Shown one piece after another: positions 8,472 to 15,333 of a DNA stretch of 40,024 nucleotides. Each line of letters begins with the position of its first letter. Position 1 is the first letter of the stretch. Both the position numbers and the translations under genes were made by a program. This DNA is from Candidatus Solincola quzhuomuensis (GTDB taxonomy: Bacteria; Actinomycetota; Geothermincolia; Geothermincolales; RBG-13-55-18). The stretch covers positions 1 through 40,024 of the forward strand of contig JACVJF010000015.1 in the NCBI GenBank assembly GCA_015711855.1, given 5' to 3'. Below the pieces are notes generated by a model that saw nothing but the letters and a program-made list of their open reading frames with translations, searched no databases and was not told the origin of the DNA.

Positions 8472-9005
8472 ATGCAGGAATACATGGGCGGGAGGGTGAT
8501 CATCACCAAAGGGGACATAACGACTTTCCAGGTGGACGCCATCGTCAACGCCGCCAATAAAAGTCTCTTGGGTGGAGGCGGGGTTGACGGAGCCATACAC
8601 CGGGCGGCGGGTCCCCAACTCCTGGAGGAGTGCCGGACCCTGGGCGGTTGCGAGACGGGTCAGGCCAAGATAACCAAGGGTTACCGGCTCCCCGCTCGGC
8701 ACGTGATCCATACCGTGGGACCCGTATGGCACGGAGGTGACCGCAACGAGGACGCTCTCCTGGCCGACTGCTACCGGAACAGCCTCGCTCTAGCGCTGGA
8801 GCACGGCCTGAAGTCGGTGGCATTTCCCTCCATCTCCACGGGCGCCTACGGGTTCCCCATCAACCGCGCGGCGCCCATCGCCCTGCGCACGGTAAAGGAG
8901 TTCCTGGAGGCCAATCCCCAGATCGAGAAGGTGTACTTCGTCTGCTTCAGCGAGGGCGATCTCCGGGTATACCTGGAGAAGGCCGGGGAGATCTTCGCCT
9001 CCTGA
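8472..9005 (+). CDS. Macrodomain protein (MacroD/YmdB-like ADP-ribose hydrolase)
   Basis: This is a single macrodomain of 177 aa. The ADP-ribose-binding loop '[20 protein letters not shown]' lies near residues 21-40, followed by 'AIHRAAGP', '[10 protein letters not shown]' and '[13 protein letters not shown]'. The Asn-Ala-Ala-Asn and GGGGVD elements match MacroD-type hydrolases, which remove ADP-ribose from acidic side chains or hydrolyse O-acetyl-ADP-ribose. The frame is open to ATG 8424, but GGAGGTGATC at 8459-8468 sets ATG 8472 as start. No ADP-ribosyltransferase, sirtuin or NADAR gene is nearby, so a general NAD-metabolite or protein-repair role is more likely than a toxin-antitoxin pair. 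It is the fourth of a close plus-strand series. Confidence 0.9.
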   Translation: MQEYMGGRVIITKGDITTFQVDAIVNAANKSLLGGGGVDGAIHRAAGPQLLEECRTLGGCETGQAKITKGYRLPARHVIHTVGPVWHGGDRNEDALLADCYRNSLALALEHGLKSVAFPSISTGAYGFPINRAAPIALRTVKEFLEANPQIEKVYFVCFSEGDLRVYLEKAGEIFAS

Positions 9006-9069
9006 GGGAAACCTTACCGCGGAGACGCCCTAACTAGAGGGAAGCAAGGACAAGAACGCGAGGAAGATA

Positions 9070-9717
9070 GTGGAGATCCTTTTCGTCTGTACCGGTAATG
9101 TCTGCCGTAGCGTCATGGCCGAGGCCTTTCTGAAGGACTTGTTGGCCCTGTCCGGTGATACCCGTAAGGTGCGCGTGAGCTCGGCGGGCCTGGACGCGCG
9201 GGAAGGGGAGACGCCCCCTCTCGAGGTCCTGGAAGTGATGGCGGAGATGGGGTTGGACGTATCCGGGCATCGAGCCCGCCGCTTGGAGGCCAAGGAAGTC
9301 GATCGTGCGGACCTCATCCTCACCATGGCCATGCACAACAGCCAGCGGCTGCTAACCACCTACCAAGAGGCGGTGGACAAGGTATTCACCCTGAAGGAAT
9401 TCGTGCTCCAGGGCAAGGAGAGGGGAAGGGACATGGGGCTGGAGGACCCCGAGGACAGGCTGCGCGAACTGAGGCAATGGATAAGGCACGTGGAAGGCCT
9501 GGAGAGCGGGCCGGGAGAGGGAGAACTAAACGAGAAACTGCGCCTTTTCTTTCTACATTATTTCCATATATATGACCACAGGTTCACCATCGACGACCCC
9601 TTGGGTCAATCCCTGAACTTCATGCGCCGTACGGCCGTGGAGATAAGAGAATGCGTCCGAGAACTTGCCGGATTTGATTTGCTCAGGCTCACCCACGGCG
9701 AGCGGGGCAGGGTCTGA
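9070..9717 (+). CDS. Low-molecular-weight protein tyrosine/arginine phosphatase-like protein, long form
   Basis: The N-terminus carries the phosphatase P-loop CTGNVCRS (Cys7 to Ser14, pattern CX5RS). 'SSAGLDA' and a 'HRARRLEAKEVDRADLILTM' region follow, as in low-molecular-weight phosphatases and YwlE-type arginine phosphatases. In the usual layout a DP loop near the end supplies the acid; here 'EDPEDR' and 'IDDPLGQS' are candidates. At 215 aa it is about 60 residues longer than the family norm, with an added helical C-terminal part. The start is GTG 9070, with GAGGAAG just upstream. Thr rather than an aromatic or Leu residue follows the nucleophile Cys, as in several YwlE-like proteins, so specificity for phospho-arginine is possible but not proven. 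Confidence 0.85.
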   Translation: MEILFVCTGNVCRSVMAEAFLKDLLALSGDTRKVRVSSAGLDAREGETPPLEVLEVMAEMGLDVSGHRARRLEAKEVDRADLILTMAMHNSQRLLTTYQEAVDKVFTLKEFVLQGKERGRDMGLEDPEDRLRELRQWIRHVEGLESGPGEGELNEKLRLFFLHYFHIYDHRFTIDDPLGQSLNFMRRTAVEIRECVRELAGFDLLRLTHGERGRV

Positions 9718-9766
9718 GGAGGCTGGAGCTCCGGAGTCAGGCGTGGAGAGGGCAAAGGAGGTAGGG

Positions 9767-10552
9767 ATGGAAGAGGTGATTTTCCGGCGCGAAGGGGCGG
9801 TGGAGGTCATCACCCTGAACCGCCCCCAGGTGATGAACGCCTTCAACTTCAACATGCTCGAGCAGCTCACGCGGCGTTTCCAGGATTTGGAACAGGATGA
9901 CGAGGTGCGGGCCGTGGTGGTCACCGGTGAGGGACGGGGGTTCTGCACCGGGGCCGACCTCACGGGAGGAGGCTCGCGCAGCGATGGACATACTCCCATG
10001 GGGATGAGGCTCTCCGCGGTCCTGTATTCCCGCTTGATCCGCGCCATGGCCGAGTGCGAGAAACCGATAGTGGGAGCCGTGAACGGAGACGCGGCGGGGG
10101 CCGGTTGCAATTTCGCCCTGGCCTGCGATCTGCTGGTGGCCTCGGAGAACGCCCGCTTTATACAGGTCTTCGTGCGCCGGGGGCTCGTGGCCGACGCTGG
10201 GGGGACTTTCTTCCTCCCCAGGCTGGTCGGACTGGCCAGGGCCAAGGAACTCATGTTCTTCGGAGAAGCCTTGGATGCCAAAAGGGCCTACGAGCTGGGC
10301 CTGGTGAATCGAGTGGTCCCTCCGGAAAGGCTGATGGAGGAGGCCATGGGTATGGCGCAAAGGCTGGCCGAAGGACCCACGCGAGCCATAGGTATGATTA
10401 AACGCATGCTCAACCGGTCATTCGAGTCCGACCTCTCCACATGCCTGGATTTCGAGGCCACCTTCCAGGGAATCGCCGTGAGCACCGCCGACGTGGTGGA
10501 GGGGATAACCTCCTTTCTCGAGAAGCGGAAGCCGGAATTCAAGGGAAGATGA
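9767..10552 (+). CDS. Enoyl-CoA hydratase/isomerase family protein (PaaG-like)
   Basis: This 261-aa crotonase-fold protein shows the oxyanion-hole motifs 'GFCTGADL' and 'NGDAAGAGCNFALACDL'. The second catalytic region reads 'RRGLVADAGGTFFLPRLVG'. This is closer to PaaG-type isomerases (pattern LVPDSGG) than to true enoyl-CoA hydratases, which carry Glu in a PGAGGTQ context. So it may isomerise a ring-epoxide or enoyl-CoA rather than hydrate it. The frame is open upstream to 9665, but AAGGAGGT at 9755-9762 fixes ATG 9767. It overlaps the phosphatase reading region only in the discarded extension; the gap is about 50 nt. The alcohol dehydrogenase gene follows after 83 nt with a possible promoter between. 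Confidence 0.88.
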   Translation: MEEVIFRREGAVEVITLNRPQVMNAFNFNMLEQLTRRFQDLEQDDEVRAVVVTGEGRGFCTGADLTGGGSRSDGHTPMGMRLSAVLYSRLIRAMAECEKPIVGAVNGDAAGAGCNFALACDLLVASENARFIQVFVRRGLVADAGGTFFLPRLVGLARAKELMFFGEALDAKRAYELGLVNRVVPPERLMEEAMGMAQRLAEGPTRAIGMIKRMLNRSFESDLSTCLDFEATFQGIAVSTADVVEGITSFLEKRKPEFKGR

Positions 10553-10635
10553 ACGCCCTGAATACGGCACCGGGTGAGTATTATAAAATGGAGGCGGCGG
10601 TCGAGGCGGTTGCGGCGAGGAGAGGGAGGTCGGGC

Positions 10636-11853
10636 ATGAAGGCGCTGGTTTTCGAGTACAACATACCCAAATACCTGCTGACCGGTTTGCTCGCCAGAAG
10701 GTGGCCTAAGGTGCTTTACAGCAGGCTGGCGCCGGCGGGTATCCGGGAGGTGGAAGAGCCCCGGCTGCCGGGGCCGGAGTGGGTGAAGATAAAGCCGCGC
10801 CTTTCCGGTTTCTGCGGCAGCGATCTGAGTATCGTCCTCTGCCATGAAAGTCTCACCCTGGCCCCCTTCGCTTCCTACCCTTTCGTCATCGGGCACGAGG
10901 TATGCGGGGAGATAGTCGAGGTCGGAGGGGCAGTCGAGGGGTTCGAGCCGGGAGACAGGGTGACGGTCATGCCCATATTGGGTTGCCCTCAGAGGGGTAT
11001 AGATCCACCCTGCCCCATGTGCGCCCGGGGGCGCTACCAGCTGTGCGAGAACTTCACCGAGGGGAACCTGCCGGTGGGGATGTTCGCCGGGAGCACGGCG
11101 GAGATCCCTGGTTACATCAGCGAGATGGGACTGGCCCACGTCTCCCAACTTTATCGGGTACCCGAGAGGGTCAGTGACGAGAACGCCGTGCTAACCGAGC
11201 CCTTTGCCACCACCCTGCACATGGTTTTGGCCAATAGGCTACAGCCAGGGGAGACCGTCCTCGTGTTCGGGTGCGGGGTGATGGGATTGTGCACCATCGC
11301 CGCACTGCGCGCCCTGCATCCGGAAGTGCGCGTGCTGGCCGCGGAGATAGATCCCTTCCACTCCCAGGTGGCCGTGGAGATGGGAGCGGAGGAGGTCCTC
11401 AAACCGGGGGACAAGGCGTTCTACAGGCGGGTGGCCGAGCTGACCGGGGCCAAGATGCACACTCCTCTCCTGGTGAAACCGCTGCTCATCGGAGGGGTGG
11501 ACCGGGTCTTCGATGCTGTAGGGAACACGGAGACGGTACACGCTTCTTTGCGCATCCTGAAAAACGGCGGATGGTACAATATGCTGGGCATCGGGGTGCC
11601 CGGACGTATCGACTGGACGCCGGTCTGGCTCAAGGAGCTGACCATACGCGGCATTTACGGCTACCAGGTGGAGGATGTCGACGGGGAGCCGATGCACACG
11701 TTCTCCTTGGCCTTGCGCCTCTTCGAAGAGGGAGGAGTTGACCTCTCCCGTTTGGTCACCCACCGATTCCCTCTGGACCGATACGAGGAAGCCCTGGAGA
11801 CGGCCATGAACAAGGGAAGACACAAGGCCATTAAGGTGACCTTCACGCCATAA
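10636..11853 (+). CDS. Zinc-dependent alcohol dehydrogenase (MDR superfamily)
   Basis: This 405-aa medium-chain dehydrogenase has the catalytic-zinc motifs 'FCGSDLS' (Cys) and 'GHEVCGEIVEVG' (His-Glu). A four-Cys structural zinc site sits in the stretch from 'LGCP' through 'PPCPMCARGRYQLC', and the Rossmann motif is 'VLVFGCGVMGL'. It is longer than the usual 350 aa, mainly through an N-terminal addition and a loop around the structural zinc. Substrate is unknown; an NAD(P)-linked alcohol, polyol or hydroxyacyl substrate is possible. GGGAGGT at 10624-10630 sets ATG 10636. In-frame ATGs also exist at 10549 (overlapping the previous stop as ATGA) and at 10588 (fused to a TATAAA box). The chosen start has by far the best ribosome site. 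Confidence 0.88.
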   Translation: MKALVFEYNIPKYLLTGLLARRWPKVLYSRLAPAGIREVEEPRLPGPEWVKIKPRLSGFCGSDLSIVLCHESLTLAPFASYPFVIGHEVCGEIVEVGGAVEGFEPGDRVTVMPILGCPQRGIDPPCPMCARGRYQLCENFTEGNLPVGMFAGSTAEIPGYISEMGLAHVSQLYRVPERVSDENAVLTEPFATTLHMVLANRLQPGETVLVFGCGVMGLCTIAALRALHPEVRVLAAEIDPFHSQVAVEMGAEEVLKPGDKAFYRRVAELTGAKMHTPLLVKPLLIGGVDRVFDAVGNTETVHASLRILKNGGWYNMLGIGVPGRIDWTPVWLKELTIRGIYGYQVEDVDGEPMHTFSLALRLFEEGGVDLSRLVTHRFPLDRYEEALETAMNKGRHKAIKVTFTP

Positions 11854-11908
11854 AGGGGGAAGGTCCAAGGGGATGGAGACGACTGGCCGGACATGTTGAT
11901 GGTATAAA

Positions 11909-12655
11909 ATGGAAATAAGCTCCATAGCTTTTTTCGACCTTGACCACACGCTTCTGGACGGAGCCAACGGGAACCTCGTGGTCATGTACATGGTGAAGAA
12001 AGGCCTTTTGGGCTGGGAAGCGATCTGGAAGGCCTTGAAGTTCACCTTCCTCTACCGCCTGAATAAACTCCCCCGGGAAGAGGTATACCGATGGACCTTT
12101 CAGGAATGCGGCAAGTATCCCATCGACGAGCTCATCCGCATGCTGGACGAGGCCTACGAGTCCTGCATAATGCCCAGGCTGTTCCGGGAGGGGGCGGAAT
12201 GTATCGCCGCGCACAGAGCCCGAGGCCACCTCACGGTCATCGCCACCGCCGCCGGCGAGTATATATCCGAAAAGGTGCGGGTACAACTGGGCGCGGACGA
12301 CAAGATAGCCGCGGTGGCCCCGGTGCGTGACGGCTACCTGACCGACGAATTGGAGCGGCCCCTGCCTTATGGGGAGGGCAAGGAGGAATTGGCCCGAGCG
12401 TACGCCGCGGCGCGGGGGTTGGACCTGTCCGCATGCTATTTCTACTCCGACAGCCTGGCCGACCTGCCCCTCCTGGAGGCCGTGGGGCATCCGGTGGCGG
12501 TAAACCCGCAGAGGCGATTGCGCCGGCTGGCGGTAAAGCGAGGGTGGCCGGTGCTCCGCTGGAACACCCCGGCGGGGTTCACACAGCCCAGTCGCGCCGT
12601 GAGATTGACCTTCGACCCCTCTGAGAGACCCGCGCCCGCGGAGGAGAGCGGATAA
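11909..12655 (+). CDS. HAD-superfamily phosphatase, subclass IB (SerB-like)
   Basis: This 248-aa protein begins with the HAD nucleophile motif FFDLDHTLLDG (Asp10, Asp12). It continues through a helical cap, motif II 'VIATAAGEY' and motif III/IV 'YGEGKEEL' and 'YFYSDSLADLPLLEAVG', as in HAD-IB phosphatases such as phosphoserine phosphatase-like and lysolipid-linked enzymes. The substrate is probably a small phosphomonoester. The only plausible start is ATG 11909; an in-frame stop lies 12 nt upstream. No Shine-Dalgarno site is seen, and TATAAA sits immediately before the ATG. The mRNA may be leaderless or the gene may depend on read-through from the alcohol dehydrogenase 55 nt upstream. The dynamin gene downstream has its own promoter. 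Confidence 0.85.
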   Translation: MEISSIAFFDLDHTLLDGANGNLVVMYMVKKGLLGWEAIWKALKFTFLYRLNKLPREEVYRWTFQECGKYPIDELIRMLDEAYESCIMPRLFREGAECIAAHRARGHLTVIATAAGEYISEKVRVQLGADDKIAAVAPVRDGYLTDELERPLPYGEGKEELARAYAAARGLDLSACYFYSDSLADLPLLEAVGHPVAVNPQRRLRRLAVKRGWPVLRWNTPAGFTQPSRAVRLTFDPSERPAPAEESG

Positions 12656-12723
12656 CCGACGGCGTTCCATGATCATAGGGGGCCGTAATCGGGATGAGGT
12701 GAAAAAAATACTCCACCAGCGGC

Positions 12724-12751
12724 TTGACGCCCTACATCGCCGGGATATAAT
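12724..12751 (+). promoter_or_regulatory. Sigma-70-type promoter of the fluoride riboswitch RNA
   Basis: TTGACG (12724-12729) and a perfect TATAAT (12746-12751) are separated by 16 nt. Transcription should start near 12758, about 30 nt before the aptamer. This is one of the best promoter matches in the window, and it belongs to the riboswitch-GTPase unit alone. Confidence 0.8.
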
Positions 12752-12784
12752 CGAAAAGGATGCTGCCTACGGGCGGCTCTAGAC

Positions 12785-12861
12785 AAAGGCGATGAGGCTC
12801 GCCGTTTGCCCGTTGAACAGGGCTGATAGCTTCTACCAGCGAGGTAGGAGCTTTTCTTATT
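12785..12861 (+). ncRNA. Fluoride (crcB-type) riboswitch with overlapping intrinsic terminator
   Basis: The region matches the fluoride aptamer in order. Stem 1 is GGCG (12788-12791)/CGCC (12800-12803) with loop ATGAGGCT. A short linker GTTT follows. Stem 2 is GCCC (12808-12811)/GGGC (12820-12823). Then comes the conserved TGAT (12824-12827) and AGCTTCTACC (12828-12837). AGCTT can pair with AGGCT in the first loop, giving the known pseudoknot. The same AGCTTCTACC also pairs with GGTAGGAGCT (12843-12852) to make a 10-bp hairpin followed by TTTTCTTATT, an intrinsic terminator. Fluoride binding would hold the pseudoknot, block the terminator and switch the gene on, as in known crcB switches. One deviation: the linker is GTTT where AAAC is common. 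The regulated gene starts at 12878. Confidence 0.85.
12828..12861 (+). terminator. Regulated intrinsic terminator of the fluoride riboswitch
   Basis: The stem is AGCTTCTACC (12828-12837)/GGTAGGAGCT (12843-12852), with one G-U pair and a 5-nt loop, followed by a T-rich tract. The 5' arm doubles as the 3' strand of the aptamer pseudoknot, so the two folds exclude each other. Confidence 0.82.
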
Positions 12862-12877
12862 AGGCAGGTGGGAAGGT

Positions 12878-14659
12878 ATGAGTTCCTACAAAGAGATCCG
12901 TGACTCCATCACCGACATTATCCGTGACCTGGAATCGAGCGACGGATACCCCATTTCACGGTCGATCATGGAGGGCCTGGGGGAGGTAAAACGGAAGCTG
13001 GAGACGGAGAATTTCCATGTGGTGGTCATGGGTCAATTCAAGCGGGGTAAGACGACCTTCATCAATGCCCTTCTGGGAGAGGAAATCCTGCCCAGTTCGG
13101 TGGTTCCCCTTACCTCCATCAACACCGTTCTGCGCTATGGGGAGAAAGTGGAAGCCGTCGTCCATTTTCTGGACGGAAACACGAGGGAAATAGGGGTGGC
13201 CGCCTTACCGGATTTCGTGACGGAGAAAGGAAACCCGGAGAACCACCTGAAGGTAAGGTACGTGGAGGTCTTCCACCCCTCCACGTTCTTGAGAGACGGG
13301 GTATGCCTGGTGGACACTCCGGGTACCGGTTCAACCTATCTCCACAATGACGAGATGGCTTATTCCTTCCTGGAACACGCGGATGCGGTCATCTTCATGC
13401 TCTCCGCCGATCCGCCGGTGAGCCGATCGGAACTGGATTTTCTACACCGCATCCGTACCAATGTACGCAAGGTCTTCTTCGTCCAGAACAAGGTCGATTA
13501 CTTGGGAAGCGAGGACCTGGAGGAATCCCTGGCCTTCAACCACAAGGTCATCTCGGATGCCGTGGATCTTCGGGACGTGGTCATTCACCCCCTCTCGGCT
13601 AAGGCCGCTCTCGAGGCGGCGTTGGTGGGGGATGAACTTCGTCTCAAGAGTAGCGGGCTTCCGGAATTCATGGCCGTGCTGGAGCAATTCCTTATGAAGG
13701 AAAAAGGAAAGCTGCTGTTGGAGTCCTGCGCCAGAAAGCTGCGGAGGCTGGTGGAGGAAGAATTTGCCTCTCTGCAGTTGGAGACTGCGCTTCTCGATCA
13801 ACCCTTGGAGGAATTGGAGAGGAAGGTGAGCTCCTTCCGCGAGCAGATGGAATACATACGTAGGGAGCGGGAAGAAGTACGCATGCTCATTCGTGGAGAT
13901 CATGAGCGCCTGGTGAGGGACTTGCTGGACGATGAGGTAGGGCGCTTCAAAAGGGAGCAAACGGGGCCCTTGCTGGGACGCTTCGAGGACTTCTTGGAGG
14001 AGAATGCCACGTTGTCGGCATTTGCTTTGGATGAGGCCTTGTCCGATTTCATACGTACGCAGATAATGGAGACCTTCATCTTATGGAGGCACGTGCAGGA
14101 GGAACGCTTGTCCGAGGCCTTCCGTTCCATGGCCGGTCGGTATATGGAGAAGGCCAATGCCGTAGCCAACCGTATCCTAGAGATAGCCGGGGAACACTTC
14201 GGCCTGACCCTCCCCCGCCTGGAGACGGAAATCGTACTTAGCGACGAGGGGGAGTTCTGGTTCAAGATGGAGGATCCCTTGACGGACCTGGAAGTGGTCA
14301 TGGGGGCGATAACCAAGATGCTGCCCAAAGGCCTCTCCCGACGCCTGATAAGGAAGAAGCGGAGGGAGGAATTGCTGACCCTTTTCGATCGCCATTGCGG
14401 CAGGGTACGCTACGATTTCTTCCTCCGTCTACAGAAGAGCGTGGATGTTCTCTCTTTCCGGGTTGACGAGGTGATCGAGGGAACTCTGCAGGCCATCGAA
14501 GGGGGGATAGAGAAGGCGCTGAGCGAGATCAAGGAAGGCGCGGAGGCGCGCCGAATGGCACGGGATAAACTGGCGAGAAGGCAAATGTGTCTGACGGAGG
14601 CAAGGGAAAAACTGGAAACGGTGATGGGACATATCACAGCCGGTCAAAGCGCGTCCTGA
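12878..14659 (+). CDS. Dynamin-family GTPase under fluoride riboswitch control
   Basis: This 593-aa large GTPase has the P-loop GQFKRGKT (residues 52-59), a G2 Thr in 'PLTS' (about 79), G3 DTPG (146-149) and G4 NKVD (204-207). The GQFKxGK form is typical of bacterial dynamin-like proteins. Residues 300-420 and the C-terminal third are long charged helices, as expected for stalk and bundle domains. No clear transmembrane segment is seen, though a basic amphipathic stretch near 475-500 could touch membranes. The family remodels or protects membranes. It is preceded by a fluoride riboswitch and stands alone: no exporter (crcB/Fluc or EriC) lies in the window. GTPases and phosphoryl-transfer enzymes are sensitive to fluoro-metal complexes, so control may reflect a fluoride-sensitive target or membrane stress; that is inference. 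GGGAAGG lies just before ATG 12878. Confidence 0.9.
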   Translation: MSSYKEIRDSITDIIRDLESSDGYPISRSIMEGLGEVKRKLETENFHVVVMGQFKRGKTTFINALLGEEILPSSVVPLTSINTVLRYGEKVEAVVHFLDGNTREIGVAALPDFVTEKGNPENHLKVRYVEVFHPSTFLRDGVCLVDTPGTGSTYLHNDEMAYSFLEHADAVIFMLSADPPVSRSELDFLHRIRTNVRKVFFVQNKVDYLGSEDLEESLAFNHKVISDAVDLRDVVIHPLSAKAALEAALVGDELRLKSSGLPEFMAVLEQFLMKEKGKLLLESCARKLRRLVEEEFASLQLETALLDQPLEELERKVSSFREQMEYIRREREEVRMLIRGDHERLVRDLLDDEVGRFKREQTGPLLGRFEDFLEENATLSAFALDEALSDFIRTQIMETFILWRHVQEERLSEAFRSMAGRYMEKANAVANRILEIAGEHFGLTLPRLETEIVLSDEGEFWFKMEDPLTDLEVVMGAITKMLPKGLSRRLIRKKRREELLTLFDRHCGRVRYDFFLRLQKSVDVLSFRVDEVIEGTLQAIEGGIEKALSEIKEGAEARRMARDKLARRQMCLTEAREKLETVMGHITAGQSAS

Positions 14660-15151
14660 TTTCCAACGTCCGGTTGACCCCACGATCGCGCGGCCTACTT
14701 CCGGCCCGAAACGGGCGAAACTTTTAAGTTTAGAATAACCGCTATCCAAACGATCCCGATCCGGCAATGACAGGTTTGCGCGAAAACTTATTCCCTATCG
14801 CAAAGATATTTTCAGAAATCGACCTATCGCCGTAGTTTTCAGGATCATTAAAGCCCCGAGCTACCGAATCGGTTGAGACGCTTATTGGGAAGGAACGAAG
14901 CGGGACGGAGATTTTAAGGATCATTAAAGCCCCGAGCTACCGAATCGGTTGTAACTACTTTGGAAGACGAGAGAGGTTACACGACGCTTGAGGAAACCGA
15001 CTTACCCGGAAGCCGTCATGACAGGACTTCCCGCGCGTTAAGAAGAAGCCGGGTTGTACGGCAAAGGATAAAGGCTTAAACTTCGATTGTACGCCGCGAA
15101 ACGTGAAAGCGCGCCCGGGGAGGGGCATGAGGTATTCTGGAGGTGGAAACC
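14660..15151. other. Non-coding stretch with direct repeats
   Basis: About 490 nt with no supported gene. It holds a weak hairpin (GCCCG/CGGGC at 14704-14716) that may end the dynamin transcript. It also holds two identical 35-nt repeats (14841-14875 and 14917-14951), a shorter degenerate echo (CCTATCGC...TTTTCAG) near 14794 and 14823, and a weak possible promoter (TTGTAC 15054, TAAACT 15077). Base composition is more AT-rich than in the flanking genes. Confidence 0.6.
14841..14951. repeat. Two perfect 35-nt direct repeats, 41 nt apart
   Basis: The unit begins AGGATCATTAAAGCCCC and ends CTACCGAATCGGTTG; copies at 14841-14875 and 14917-14951 are identical. Each contains a short inverted repeat ACCGA-A-TCGGT. 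A 35-nt repeat with a 41-nt intervening sequence has CRISPR-like dimensions, but two copies, no cas gene and a weak palindrome make this uncertain. It may instead be a repeated regulatory or extragenic element. Confidence 0.75.
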
Positions 15152-15322
15152 ATGTACCGGGGTTCCGGGACCCGGGGGCGTGCTCCGCTTCTGGCCACCA
15201 CTCTTGCCGCCGGCATCTTCGTGGGTTTCGTGTTATCCTTCAGACTCGACGAGGAGACCCGTCGGAGGCTGCGCAAGACGCTATTCGAGCTGCGGGAACT
15301 GCCCTTCCGGGTTTTTGTATGA
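15152..15322 (+). CDS. Small membrane protein (56 aa), YtxH-like
   Basis: A short gene with a strong ribosome site (GGAGGT 6 nt before ATG 15152). The product has a basic N-terminus, one transmembrane helix (about residues 13-30, 'LLATTLAAGIFVGFVLSF') and then a charged amphipathic helix rich in Arg and Glu. This layout resembles YtxH-type small membrane proteins, which are often of unknown function. It ends 11 nt before the FAD oxidoreductase start, so the two are probably co-translated. A longer overlapping frame at 15103 is the out-of-frame extension of the next gene. Confidence 0.65.
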   Translation: MYRGSGTRGRAPLLATTLAAGIFVGFVLSFRLDEETRRRLRKTLFELRELPFRVFV

Positions 15323-15333
15323 GGGGGTGGGGT

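Noticed and set aside
8472-9717. Macrodomain and phosphatase as an ADP-ribosylation toxin-antitoxin system
   Set aside because: No ADP-ribosyltransferase or toxin-like gene is adjacent; both neighbours are ordinary housekeeping enzymes.
12669-12782. A 37-codon frame upstream of the fluoride aptamer
   Set aside because: No ribosome site, and the promoter and transcription start of the riboswitch lie inside it, so it is unlikely to be translated.
14841-14951. CRISPR array as a formal call
   Set aside because: Only two repeats, no cas genes and a weak palindrome; recorded as direct repeats instead.
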